Assembly: GCF_001650875.1 (NCBI RefSeq)
Contig: NZ_LXYI01000089.1
Coordinates: forward strand, 305,022-369,021
Direction: 5' to 3'
Length of the DNA stretch: 64,000 nucleotides
Origin: Sulfitobacter sp. EhC04
GTDB taxonomy: Bacteria; Pseudomonadota; Alphaproteobacteria; Rhodobacterales; Rhodobacteraceae
Shown piece after piece: positions 33,832 to 42,333 of the stretch. How positions within the stretch are numbered: the stretch's first letter is position 1; each line of letters opens with the position of its first letter. A program made the position numbers and the translations under genes. The notes under the pieces were generated by a model that did no database searches, was not told the DNA's origin, and saw only the letters and a program-made list of their open reading frames with translations.

Positions 33832-34890
33832 ATGTCCAGAAACCTCGCGCCCTTGACCAGTGCGGCGTCGCTTGCAGCCGCGCTGCTGGCCGGAACGGCC
33901 CTCGCGGATGTACCGGATGTGGCCGCCGATATCGCGCCGGTGCATTCGCTTGTGGCGCGTGTCATGGAAGGGGTAGGGGAGCCGTCGCTGATCGTGGCAC
34001 CGGGTGCCAGCCCGCATGAGTACAGCCTGCGCCCCTCTGAGGCGACCGCCCTCCAGAACGCGGATCTGGTGTTCTGGATCGGACATGATCTGACGCCGTG
34101 GCTGGAGGATGCCATCGAAGCCCTGGCCGAAGATGCGACAGTCGTGGAACTGACGGAGGCCGATGGCACCACAGAACTGCCGATACGAGAAGGTGCGCTG
34201 TTCGAGGAGCATCGGCACGGCGATGAAGACCATGCCGCGGAACATGAAGAACATGATCATGGCGATCACGCCGAGCATGCTGCGGACCACGAGGGGCACG
34301 ACCATGGCGATCACGCGGATCATGCCGACGAACATGAGGATGCGCATGAAGGCCATGATCACGCAGACCACGGTCATGGCGACCATGATCCGCACCTTTG
34401 GCTGTCTCCGGACAACGGTTCAGCCTGGCTGAACGCGATCGCCGCCGCGCTTTCTGCGGCTGATCCGGATAACGCCGGCGCGTATTTTTCAAATGCCGCG
34501 GCGGGACGCGAAGAACTGTCGAGTCTGCGCGCCGAAATCAACAGCATCCTGGAACCCGTGCGCGGAGGCAATTTCATCGTTTTCCACGACGCCTACCAGT
34601 ATTTTGAGGCGGCCTTCGATTTCCCGGCGTCTGGCGCAATTTCGGTCTCTGATGCGACCGACCCGAGCCCGGCGCGCATTTCCGAGATCCAGGCGCGCGT
34701 CGCAGATCAGAATGTCACCTGCATCATGTCAGAGCCGCAATTCAATCCGGGGATCGTGGCTTCGGTCATGGATGGCTCGGATGCGAAGACAGGGGTGATG
34801 GACCCGTTGGGCTCTAGCCTGGATCCGGGGGCTGACCTCTATCCGCAGCTTTTGCGTAATCTGGCCACGTCGCTGGCGGGTTGCCTCTGA
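33832..34890 (+). CDS. znuA: Zinc ABC transporter, periplasmic binding protein
   Basis: A 352-residue cluster-A-I binding protein. A signal peptide (about 26 residues, ending ALA-DVP) precedes the first metal histidine in APGASPHEYSLRPS. A charged loop of about 70 residues (about 125-195) very rich in His, Asp and Glu follows, and DPHLWLSP and FHDAYQYFE supply further histidines. The His-rich loop is typical of zinc-specific ZnuA. The ATG at 33832 has GGAG 6 bases upstream; an ATG at 33820 lies before that site. Its 3' end overlaps the tail of cysG on the other strand by 52 bp. Confidence 0.93.
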   Translation: MSRNLAPLTSAASLAAALLAGTALADVPDVAADIAPVHSLVARVMEGVGEPSLIVAPGASPHEYSLRPSEATALQNADLVFWIGHDLTPWLEDAIEALAEDATVVELTEADGTTELPIREGALFEEHRHGDEDHAAEHEEHDHGDHAEHAADHEGHDHGDHADHADEHEDAHEGHDHADHGHGDHDPHLWLSPDNGSAWLNAIAAALSAADPDNAGAYFSNAAAGREELSSLRAEINSILEPVRGGNFIVFHDAYQYFEAAFDFPASGAISVSDATDPSPARISEIQARVADQNVTCIMSEPQFNPGIVASVMDGSDAKTGVMDPLGSSLDPGADLYPQLLRNLATSLAGCL

Positions 34891-35936
34891 CTGTCTGACA
34901 TTCCCCGCTGAGGTTGTTCAAGGGTAGCAGCAGCACTTGCTGCCGTGACACCGGGAACAATCTCGATGGGGATATTTGCGGCAGATGCGGCTTCTATTTC
35001 CTGAATGGCGCGACTGGAAATGCCCGGATCGCCGGTTTCCAGACGAACAACGCGGCGGCCTTTGGTGGCTTCGGCGACAATCAAGTTGCAGATATGCTTT
35101 TGTGGCCAGGTATGAGCGCCCGCAACATTTCCGACAAAGACGCGCTCTGCATCTCTGCGGGCGAGTTCAAGCACCGCAGGATCGACAAGCTGATCGTAAA
35201 AGATCACGTCGGCCTCCTGCAATCGCTGAACGGCCCTGAGGGTCAGCAGATCGCGCGCACCGGGGCCTGCGCCCACAAATGCAATCTGACCTTGTCGCAC
35301 CGGCAGGTCTCGTGTCGCGATTGTCTGTTTCAACAGGTCGGCGGCGGCGCGCTCTTGTCCGGTCTTGTGCAACTGCCACGGGGCATCGGCAAAGGCCCAT
35401 CGCCAGAACGCCCGACGGTCCGGCTTTGGGATATTTGCCGCAACCGTCCTGCGCAGCCGCCCGGCCAGGGCCGCAAAGGTCCCAAGCCGGGGGTCCAGCA
35501 TCTGCTCGACCTCTGTCTTGATCTGGCGGGCCAGCACCGGGGCCGTCCCTTCGGTTCCGATCGCCACAACAACCGGATCGCGGTCCACGAGCGAGGGGGT
35601 TGTCATGTCGCAGAGAGAGGGCTGGTCAACAACATTGACCTGTGCCCCTGCCGCCTTGGCGAGCGCATGCAGGGCCGCATTCATACCGGGACAGCCGGTG
35701 GCGATAAAGACCAAGGCGGCATCGGCAAAATGGTCAGGCGTGATTGGCCCCGCATCCTGGGTTGCGCGACCTGTTGCAACCAGATCAGCCAGTTCGGCGT
35801 CCAGGGTTGGTGCCAGCAGCACCAGTCGCGCATCAGTCTTGAGCATCAGACGCGCCTTTTGCGCCGCCTGCTCCCCGCCGCCCGCAATCACGACACGGCG
35901 GTTGGTGGTGCGGATGAACATGGGAAAGCTGTGCAT
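34839..35936 (-). CDS. cysG: Siroheme synthase CysG with a truncated, divergent methyltransferase domain
   Basis: CysG makes siroheme for nitrite and sulfite reductases. In this 365-residue protein the N-terminal dehydrogenase/ferrochelatase domain is complete (VVIAGGGEQAAQKARLML, Rossmann loop; about residues 1-210). The C-terminal uroporphyrinogen methyltransferase domain starts with IAFVGAGPGARDLLTLRAV but stops matching after VPGVTAASAAA, about 100-120 residues before the usual end. The family motif GGDPFIFGRGGEE reads TGDPGISSRAIQE. The last 30 residues are unrelated and overlap znuA. The methyltransferase step is therefore probably supplied by another gene. It is the last gene of the nitrate operon. 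Confidence 0.8.
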   Translation of the reverse strand: MHSFPMFIRTTNRRVVIAGGGEQAAQKARLMLKTDARLVLLAPTLDAELADLVATGRATQDAGPITPDHFADAALVFIATGCPGMNAALHALAKAAGAQVNVVDQPSLCDMTTPSLVDRDPVVVAIGTEGTAPVLARQIKTEVEQMLDPRLGTFAALAGRLRRTVAANIPKPDRRAFWRWAFADAPWQLHKTGQERAAADLLKQTIATRDLPVRQGQIAFVGAGPGARDLLTLRAVQRLQEADVIFYDQLVDPAVLELARRDAERVFVGNVAGAHTWPQKHICNLIVAEATKGRRVVRLETGDPGISSRAIQEIEAASAANIPIEIVPGVTAASAAATLEQPQRGMSDSQRQPASDVARLRKSCG

Positions 35937-35946
35937 GATGGTCCCC

Positions 35947-36918
35947 TCAGGCGGCTTTGGCGTGGTTGCGACGCAACCATAGATCCTGTGCCAGATGGGC
36001 CGCGTCGGAAACGCCGCAGGCCTCCAGCGCAAGGGCTGCGGTGCTGGTGATGATGGCGGTGGCAAAATCGTCCTGAACGCGACCCTGCCAGACATCTGCC
36101 AGCGTGCTGTCCGTTTCGGAGAGGCGCTGGTGGCCGGTCAGGGTGGTGCCGGTCTGCCCTTCCCAGATGGCACCGCTGTTCAAGCCGTGCAGGGTGATGT
36201 CCTTGGTCGGGTGATGTTCAAACTCGCCGCCGCCGCCCTTGAGAACGCGCAAGCTGGTCTGGTTCAGCAGCAGCGCGGCATCGCGTTGCAATTCGCGGTA
36301 AGACGGGTGAAAGACACCCTGCAAGGCAACAGGTGCTGCGGCGGGGTTCAACATGCGCAGCACGGTGTTGATGCAGGACCGCAGGCCTAGAACGTCGCGC
36401 AGGCGCAGCAGCTCCAGCAGGGCGGGGGACAGCCCTTCCAGCGGGACATAGGCGATGCGGTTTTGCGTCAGGGCGGCGGGGGCGTCGGTCCATGCCACTT
36501 GCGGAATCTCAACATCGTCAAGTGCGGCGCGCACGCTTGCCCCCGTGGCTTGATGCGAATTCCAGCCGTGCATCAGCACGGGGTAACCCGCCTGCGCCAC
36601 CAGTTTCGCTGCCGCCAGAAACCACGGCTGCCCACGGGTGCGCCCGGCGGCATAGGACGGCCAGTCAATTGCGGGCGCTGGCCCCGTCCAGGCCGGCAGC
36701 GCAGCCCGCGCACCGGCAGTCAGTCCTGCGATTTCTTCGGCAATCTCGCCCTTCATCCGCATCAGCATCAGCATTGCGCCGATGGCTTCGGGCGCGGCAT
36801 CACCGGACAGGATCACGCTCATTGCCGCCTGGGCCTCGGCCTTCGTCAGCGACCGTGCGCGGCCTTGTCCCCGGCCAAGGATGGCAACATAGGGGGCCAG
36901 TCTGGCGGTGTCTGTCAT
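35947..36918 (-). CDS. TrpD2-like phosphoribosyltransferase-fold protein
   Basis: A 323-residue protein of the anthranilate phosphoribosyltransferase-like (TrpD2/YbiB) group. The N-terminal helical domain (LTKAEAQAAMSVILSGDAAPEAIGAMLMLMRMKGE) and the alpha/beta core (YPVLMHGWNSHQATGAS, LRDVLGLRSCINTVLRMLNP) are visible. The TrpD substrate loop KHGNR is not present, and TrpD2 members bind nucleic acid rather than acting in tryptophan synthesis. The ATG at 36918 overlaps the nasA stop by 4 bp. Its role in nitrate assimilation is unknown. Confidence 0.78.
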   Translation of the reverse strand: MTDTARLAPYVAILGRGQGRARSLTKAEAQAAMSVILSGDAAPEAIGAMLMLMRMKGEIAEEIAGLTAGARAALPAWTGPAPAIDWPSYAAGRTRGQPWFLAAAKLVAQAGYPVLMHGWNSHQATGASVRAALDDVEIPQVAWTDAPAALTQNRIAYVPLEGLSPALLELLRLRDVLGLRSCINTVLRMLNPAAAPVALQGVFHPSYRELQRDAALLLNQTSLRVLKGGGGEFEHHPTKDITLHGLNSGAIWEGQTGTTLTGHQRLSETDSTLADVWQGRVQDDFATAIITSTAALALEACGVSDAAHLAQDLWLRRNHAKAA

Positions 36919-39554
36919 TCTGCGGCCTCGACCTGTCGGGAGACGGCCAGCAGCGCCGCGATTTCGGGGCGGCACGAGCCACAGTTTGTGCCCGCGCCGG
37001 TACATTCACCCACCTGGGCGACTGTCGTGGCCTGACCGCTGGTGATGGCGGCACCGATGGTATTTAGCCCGACACCCAGACAGGCGCAGACGACGGGGCC
37101 GGGGTCGGGCATATCGGCGCTGGGGCGACCCGATAGCGGGGTTCCGGCAGCCTGCCCCAGTTGCGCAGCAGTGAAATCGCGCGACAGTGTCACCGGCGTG
37201 CGCGACACGAATAGTGCGGCCAGCAGGGTGTTGTCACTGTCTATGAACGCCATGCGCGCTGTGCCGGTTGCGGGGTCGGCGACGGATTGACTGCGGGCAT
37301 CGGGCAGGGCGAACAGGCGGCGGGCCTCGGCCTCCCAGTCTTGCGGCGCGCTTTCGCCCGCCAGCTCGGCCCGCCACCCGCCCGTCACGCGGCTGCGTGC
37401 CCAATAGGTGCAATCGGGGGCCAGTATGTTTGTGCTGACGGCAAAGCCGAACCATCCGGCGTGATAGGGGGCGAGCGCCACCACGGCGGCCTTACTTTCG
37501 GGCTGGCCCGACAGCGGGTCCACGATACCGGGAACCAATGCGTCGATGCGCCCGGTCGGGGCGGTTTCGCCGGTCCAGTGCATCGGGGCAAAGACCTGGC
37601 CGCGCTGCACCCGGTCCGTGACCAGCGCCCTCAATATGCAGCGACCGGTGGGGCTGGTGGCAGTGACCAGCGAGGCAGGCGCGATGCCAAGGGCTGCGGC
37701 GTCCTGCGGGTGAATTTCCAGAAACGGTTCGCCCAGATGCTGGTTCAGGCGCGGGGCCTTGGCGGTGCGTGTCATCGTGTGCCACTGGTCTCGGATGCGG
37801 CCCGTGTTCAGCACAAAAGGATAGCGCGGGCCGGTGCGGGCCACAGGCGCGCGGGCGGTCACGGGGATCATCCGGGCGCGGCCCTGCGAGGTAAAGAACC
37901 GGCCATCGGCAAAGAACCGTTCTGTGCCGCCCTGTTTGGTCACGGGCCAGCGGGTCGGTGGCAGATCGGCATAACCCTCTGCGCCCAGCCCGGTCAGCCC
38001 GGAAATGTCAAAGTCGCGCCCGGCCGCTGCCGCCTGCCCCGACAGGGTGGCATATTCGTCAAAGATCTGGGCCGGGGTGGCAAAGGCAAACGCGTCTTGC
38101 CAGCCCATGCGACGGCCAACGTCACAGATGATTTCCCAATCGGGCCGGGCCGCGCCGGGGGCGGGCAATACCGCGCGCTGGCGGCTGATCGTGCGGTCGG
38201 AATTGGTGACAGTGCCGTCTTTTTCTCCCCAGCCGGTCGCGGGCAAAAGTACATGCGCCAGACGGGCGGTGTCCGTCTTGGCGGTCACGTCGCTGACCAC
38301 CACGAAATCGCAACCGGCGATGGCATCGCGCACCGCATCCGCGTCGGGCATCGACACGGCGGGGTTGGTGCACATGATCCACAGCGCCTTGATCTTGCCC
38401 GCCTGCACCTGCTTGAACAGGTCAACCGCCTTCAGACCTGCGTCCTGCGCCATGGTGGGGGCGTTCCAGAACTCACCCACCAGCGCGCGGTGGCCTGCGT
38501 CTTCCAGATCAAGGTGGCAGGCCAGCGCGTTGGCCAGACCGCCCACTTCGCGCCCGCCCATGGCGTTGGGCTGGCCGGTGACGGAGAACGGCCCCATGCC
38601 GGGCTTGCCGATGCGGCCCGTGGCAAGGTGGCAGTTGATGATCGCATTGACCTTGTCGGTGCCGGAGGACGACTGGTTCACGCCCTGACTGAACACGGTC
38701 ACCACCTTTTCTATGCCCACCCACATCGCACAGAAGGCGGCCAATTGCTCGGCAGGCAGACCGGTCACATCGGCGCGCTGTGCCTGTGCGGCCTGCAAGG
38801 TCTCCTCAAAGCCGTCGACATGGTTCAGATAGGTCGGGTCCAGCGCCCCGCCCTCATGGATCGCGGCCAGCAGACGGTTGAACAGGGCCACGTCACTGCC
38901 CGGCGCAAGGGCCAGATGCATGTCGGCCAGATCGCAGGTGGCGGTGCGGCGCGGGTCGATCACCACGACCTTCATCGCGGGGCGCGCAGCCTTGGCCGCC
39001 GCAAGGCGCTGGTACAGGACCGGGTGGCACCAGGCCAGATTGCTGCCCACAAGCACGACCAGATCGGCCAGCTCAAGGTCCTCGTAGGTGCCGGGCACGG
39101 TATCGGTGCCAAAAGCGCGTTTCTGCCCCGCCACGGTGGACGCCATGCACAGGCGCGAATTGGTGTCGATATTGGCCGACCCGATGAAGCCTTTCATCAG
39201 CTTGTTGGCGACATAGTAATCCTCGGTCAGCAACTGCCCCGAGACATAGAAAGCCACCGAATCCGGCCCATGTTCTGTAATGCTGCGCGAAAACCGGTCC
39301 GCGACCAGTGACAGGGCGCTGTCCCAATCCGTATCGGTGCCAAAGGCGCGCGGTGACAGCAGGCGGTCGTCCAGTGACAGTGTTTCTCCCAGCGCAGTAC
39401 CCTTGGAACACAGCCGTCCGAGGTTGGCCGGATGGTCCGGATCGCCACGCACCGACAGGCCGCCCGCGCCGTCTGGCCGCACCAGCACGCCGCAACCGAC
39501 GCCGCAATAGGCGCAGGTGGTGCGCAGCTCGTCGCTGTGCGCCGACCCGTCCAT
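36915..39554 (-). CDS. nasA: Assimilatory nitrate reductase, catalytic subunit
   Basis: An 879-residue molybdopterin oxidoreductase that reduces nitrate to nitrite in the cytoplasm. An N-terminal [4Fe-4S] site is formed by Cys14, Cys17, Cys21 and Cys49 (CAYCGVGC...LCSKG). The molybdopterin domains follow (SQGVNQSSSGTDKVNAI, GQPNAMGGREVGGLANAL). A C-terminal BFD-type [2Fe-2S] module has CACLGVGLNTI and CTGAGTNCGSC. No twin-arginine signal is present, consistent with a cytoplasmic location. The start shares one base with the nirD stop (TAATG). Confidence 0.93.
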   Translation of the reverse strand: MDGSAHSDELRTTCAYCGVGCGVLVRPDGAGGLSVRGDPDHPANLGRLCSKGTALGETLSLDDRLLSPRAFGTDTDWDSALSLVADRFSRSITEHGPDSVAFYVSGQLLTEDYYVANKLMKGFIGSANIDTNSRLCMASTVAGQKRAFGTDTVPGTYEDLELADLVVLVGSNLAWCHPVLYQRLAAAKAARPAMKVVVIDPRRTATCDLADMHLALAPGSDVALFNRLLAAIHEGGALDPTYLNHVDGFEETLQAAQAQRADVTGLPAEQLAAFCAMWVGIEKVVTVFSQGVNQSSSGTDKVNAIINCHLATGRIGKPGMGPFSVTGQPNAMGGREVGGLANALACHLDLEDAGHRALVGEFWNAPTMAQDAGLKAVDLFKQVQAGKIKALWIMCTNPAVSMPDADAVRDAIAGCDFVVVSDVTAKTDTARLAHVLLPATGWGEKDGTVTNSDRTISRQRAVLPAPGAARPDWEIICDVGRRMGWQDAFAFATPAQIFDEYATLSGQAAAAGRDFDISGLTGLGAEGYADLPPTRWPVTKQGGTERFFADGRFFTSQGRARMIPVTARAPVARTGPRYPFVLNTGRIRDQWHTMTRTAKAPRLNQHLGEPFLEIHPQDAAALGIAPASLVTATSPTGRCILRALVTDRVQRGQVFAPMHWTGETAPTGRIDALVPGIVDPLSGQPESKAAVVALAPYHAGWFGFAVSTNILAPDCTYWARSRVTGGWRAELAGESAPQDWEAEARRLFALPDARSQSVADPATGTARMAFIDSDNTLLAALFVSRTPVTLSRDFTAAQLGQAAGTPLSGRPSADMPDPGPVVCACLGVGLNTIGAAITSGQATTVAQVGECTGAGTNCGSCRPEIAALLAVSRQVEAAE

Positions 39555-39889
39555 TATGCCACCCGCTCGCGGCGCAGCTTTGCGGTGTCCAGCAGGATGC
39601 GCCCGCCTTCGATCCGGGTGGCGTAGGTGTTGACCGCGCCGCTATCTGCCCCCTGCGCCAGCCCGGTGTCCAGCCGCAGCACCATATTGTGCAGCGGGCA
39701 GGTGACGGACCTGCCGTGCACGATGCCCTCGCTCAACGGGCCACCCTTGTGCGGGCAGGCGTCGTCGATGGCGAAGACCTCGTTCTCTGCGGTGCGAAAG
39801 ATGGCAACGCACCCCATATGTGTCTTGATGATACGCGCGCCCCGTTCGGGGATGTCTTCCAGCGCGCCGATATCGGTCCAGTCGGTCAT
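39554..39889 (-). CDS. nirD: Assimilatory nitrite reductase, small subunit
   Basis: A 111-residue Rieske-fold protein that partners NirB. It keeps both cluster boxes, ACPHKGGPL and CPLHNMVL, so unlike many NirD proteins it can in principle bind a [2Fe-2S] centre. Coupled to nirB (4-bp overlap) and nasA (1-bp overlap). Confidence 0.92.
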   Translation of the reverse strand: MTDWTDIGALEDIPERGARIIKTHMGCVAIFRTAENEVFAIDDACPHKGGPLSEGIVHGRSVTCPLHNMVLRLDTGLAQGADSGAVNTYATRIEGGRILLDTAKLRRERVA

Positions 39890-42330
39890 TCCGCAGCCTC
39901 CAGCGTGAGATCGGCCAGCGGCGCATAAAGCGCGCGATAGGCTGGTTTGGTGCGCTCGGCCCAGGGGTCTTGCTGCATGAACTGCTGCGCGTAATAGAAG
40001 CGGTCGGCCAGTGCGCGGCGGCTGTCGGCATCATCTACGACCCGCGCGATGATGTGGTCCAGTCCGACGTTGTCCATCCACTTGTACATCCGCTCCAGAT
40101 AGGCGGCCTCTTCGCGGTAGAGCTGCACCACGGCGGCGGTGTATTCCAGAACCTCGTCTTCGGTCTTGACGGTGCACATCACCTCGGTGCCCTGGATGTG
40201 CAGGCCCGCAGCGCCGCCGATGTGCAGCACATAGCCGCTGTCGACACAGATCACGCCCACATCCTTGCAGGTGCTTTCGGCGCAGTTGCGCGGGCAGCCC
40301 GACACCGCCATCTTGACCTTGGCGGGCGTCCACGACCCCCAGAGCGCCTTTTCCATGCGGATGCCCAGACCGGTGCTGTCCTGGGTGCCAAAGCGGCAAT
40401 GGTCGGAGCCGACGCAGGTTTTCACCGTGCGCAGCCCCTTGGCATAGGCCTGACCGCTGACCATGCCGGCGGCGTTCAGATCGGCCCAGATGTCGGGCAG
40501 ATCCTGTTTCTTGACACCCAGCAGGTCGATGCGCTGGCCGCCTGTCACCTTGACGGTCTGCACCGCGTATTTGTCCGCCGCATCGGCAATCGCGCGCAGT
40601 TCGTCGGAGGTGGTGATCCCGCCCCACATGCGCGGCACGACCGAATAGGTGCCGTCCTTTTGAATGTTCGAATGCATCCGCTCATTCACAAAACGGCTTT
40701 GATCGTCGTCCTGATACTCGCCGGGCCAGTCGCACAGCAGGTAATAGTTCAGCGCCGGACGGCAGGAAGCGCAGCCGCAGGAGGTGGTCCAGCCGCATTC
40801 CTGCATCACGGCGGCCATGGATTTCAGCTCGCGCGATTTGATCAGGCGGCGCACGTCCATGTGGGTCAGCGGGGTGCAGGGGCACATCGGCTTGACGGTC
40901 TGAACCTCGAACCCGTCGCCAAGGGTCAGAGCCATGACCTGTTCGACCAGTCCCGTACATGTCCCGCAGGATGCGCTCGCCTTGGTCTGTGCGCGCACAT
41001 CCGCAAGGCTGCTGGCCCCGCCGTTGATCGCGTCGACAATCGTGGATTTGCAAATGCCGTTGCAGCCGCAGATTTCTGCGTCACCCGGTAAGGCTGCAAC
41101 GGCTGCCAACGGGTCCGAGGGGGTGCCCCCCTGGAACGCCGGGCCGAAAATCAACGTGTCGCGCATGTCGGACACGTCGGTGCGGTCCTTGATCAGCCCG
41201 TGAAACCACGCACCATCCGCGGTGTCACCGTACATGACCGCACCGATCAGCCGGGAGCCTTCCATCACCAGCCGCTTGTACACACCGCGCGCGGGGTCGC
41301 GGAAAACGATGTCCTCGCGCCCGTCACCCTCGGCAAAATCGCCCGCGCTGAACAGGTCGCAGCCTGTCACCTTCAGCTTGGTTGCGACCTCCTTCGGGAT
41401 AAAGGCCGCAGGGTTCTCGCCCAGGGTTTCGGCGGCGACCTTGGCCTGATCGTAAAGCGGGGCAACAAGGCCAAAGACCGCACCCTGATGTTCCACACAT
41501 TCGCCCAGGGCCAGGATATTGGCGTCGGAGGTTATCATCGCATCGTCCACATGGATGCCGCGCCCGACCGCAAGCCCGGCGTCTTTCGCCAGCGCCACAT
41601 TTGGGCGGATGCCGACGGCCATGACCAGCAGGTCACAGGGCAGTTCGGTGCCATCGTCCAGCCGCAACCCGCTGACGCGCCCGTCGGTGCCAAGGATTTC
41701 CTGCGAGTTGGCAGAGGTCAGGACGGTGATCCCTTTCTCCTCCAGCGATTTCTTGAGCAGATAGCCCGCAGCCTCGTCCAACTGGCGTTCCATTAGGTGG
41801 CCCATGACGTGAATGACCGTCACATCGACGCCTTGCGCTTTCATGCCTGCCGCCGCTTCCAGCCCCAACAGGCCGCCGCCAATGACGATGGCTCGCGCGC
41901 CGGGTCTGGCACCAAGGGCCATCATGGTTTCGGTATCATCCAGATCGCGGTAGGGAATGACGCCATTCAGATCATGGCCGGGCAGGGGGATCATGAAGGG
42001 GTTCGACCCGGTGGCAATGACCAGACGGTCATAATGCACCGCGCCGTTTTCACCCACCACGACCTTTGCCTCGCGGTCGATCCGCAGCACCTTTTCGCCA
42101 AAGCGGCAGGTGACGCCATGGCTTTCGTACCAATCGGCATCGTGTGTCACGATCTCCGCATAGGTCTTGTCGCCTGCCAGCACGGGCGACAGCATCAGCC
42201 GGTTGTAGTTGCCGCGTGGCTCGGCGTTGAACAGCGTGACGTTCCACACGCCGGGCTGGGTTTCAAACAGATGCTCCAGCATCCGGCCCGAGGCCATTCC
42301 GGCCCCGATGACGATCAGGTTCTTGGTCAT
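39886..42330 (-). CDS. nirB: Assimilatory nitrite reductase [NAD(P)H], large subunit
   Basis: An 814-residue siroheme enzyme reducing nitrite to ammonium. In order: an FAD/NADH oxidoreductase domain (LIVIGAGMASGRMLEHL, AIVIGGGLLGLEAA), BFD-type cysteine modules (CGCNGICKSTI, CGTCTGL; then CGWTTSCGCASCRPAL), and the nitrite/sulfite reductase domain with siroheme/[4Fe-4S] cysteines in CVGSDHCRFG and GCPRNCAES. All motifs look intact. It requires siroheme, linking it to the truncated cysG at the end of the operon. It starts 3 bp after the fused ATPase gene. Confidence 0.95.
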   Translation of the reverse strand: MTKNLIVIGAGMASGRMLEHLFETQPGVWNVTLFNAEPRGNYNRLMLSPVLAGDKTYAEIVTHDADWYESHGVTCRFGEKVLRIDREAKVVVGENGAVHYDRLVIATGSNPFMIPLPGHDLNGVIPYRDLDDTETMMALGARPGARAIVIGGGLLGLEAAAGMKAQGVDVTVIHVMGHLMERQLDEAAGYLLKKSLEEKGITVLTSANSQEILGTDGRVSGLRLDDGTELPCDLLVMAVGIRPNVALAKDAGLAVGRGIHVDDAMITSDANILALGECVEHQGAVFGLVAPLYDQAKVAAETLGENPAAFIPKEVATKLKVTGCDLFSAGDFAEGDGREDIVFRDPARGVYKRLVMEGSRLIGAVMYGDTADGAWFHGLIKDRTDVSDMRDTLIFGPAFQGGTPSDPLAAVAALPGDAEICGCNGICKSTIVDAINGGASSLADVRAQTKASASCGTCTGLVEQVMALTLGDGFEVQTVKPMCPCTPLTHMDVRRLIKSRELKSMAAVMQECGWTTSCGCASCRPALNYYLLCDWPGEYQDDDQSRFVNERMHSNIQKDGTYSVVPRMWGGITTSDELRAIADAADKYAVQTVKVTGGQRIDLLGVKKQDLPDIWADLNAAGMVSGQAYAKGLRTVKTCVGSDHCRFGTQDSTGLGIRMEKALWGSWTPAKVKMAVSGCPRNCAESTCKDVGVICVDSGYVLHIGGAAGLHIQGTEVMCTVKTEDEVLEYTAAVVQLYREEAAYLERMYKWMDNVGLDHIIARVVDDADSRRALADRFYYAQQFMQQDPWAERTKPAYRALYAPLADLTLEAAE

Positions 42331-42333
42331 GTC

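Noticed and set aside
37287..39311. 674-codon open frame on the + strand
   Set aside because: It lies fully antisense to nasA, whose motifs are intact. Long antisense frames are expected in GC-rich genes; no protein family pattern is seen. The same applies to frames at 61668-63344 (antisense to gspD), 6680-8050 (antisense to petB) and 39970-41091 (antisense to nirB).
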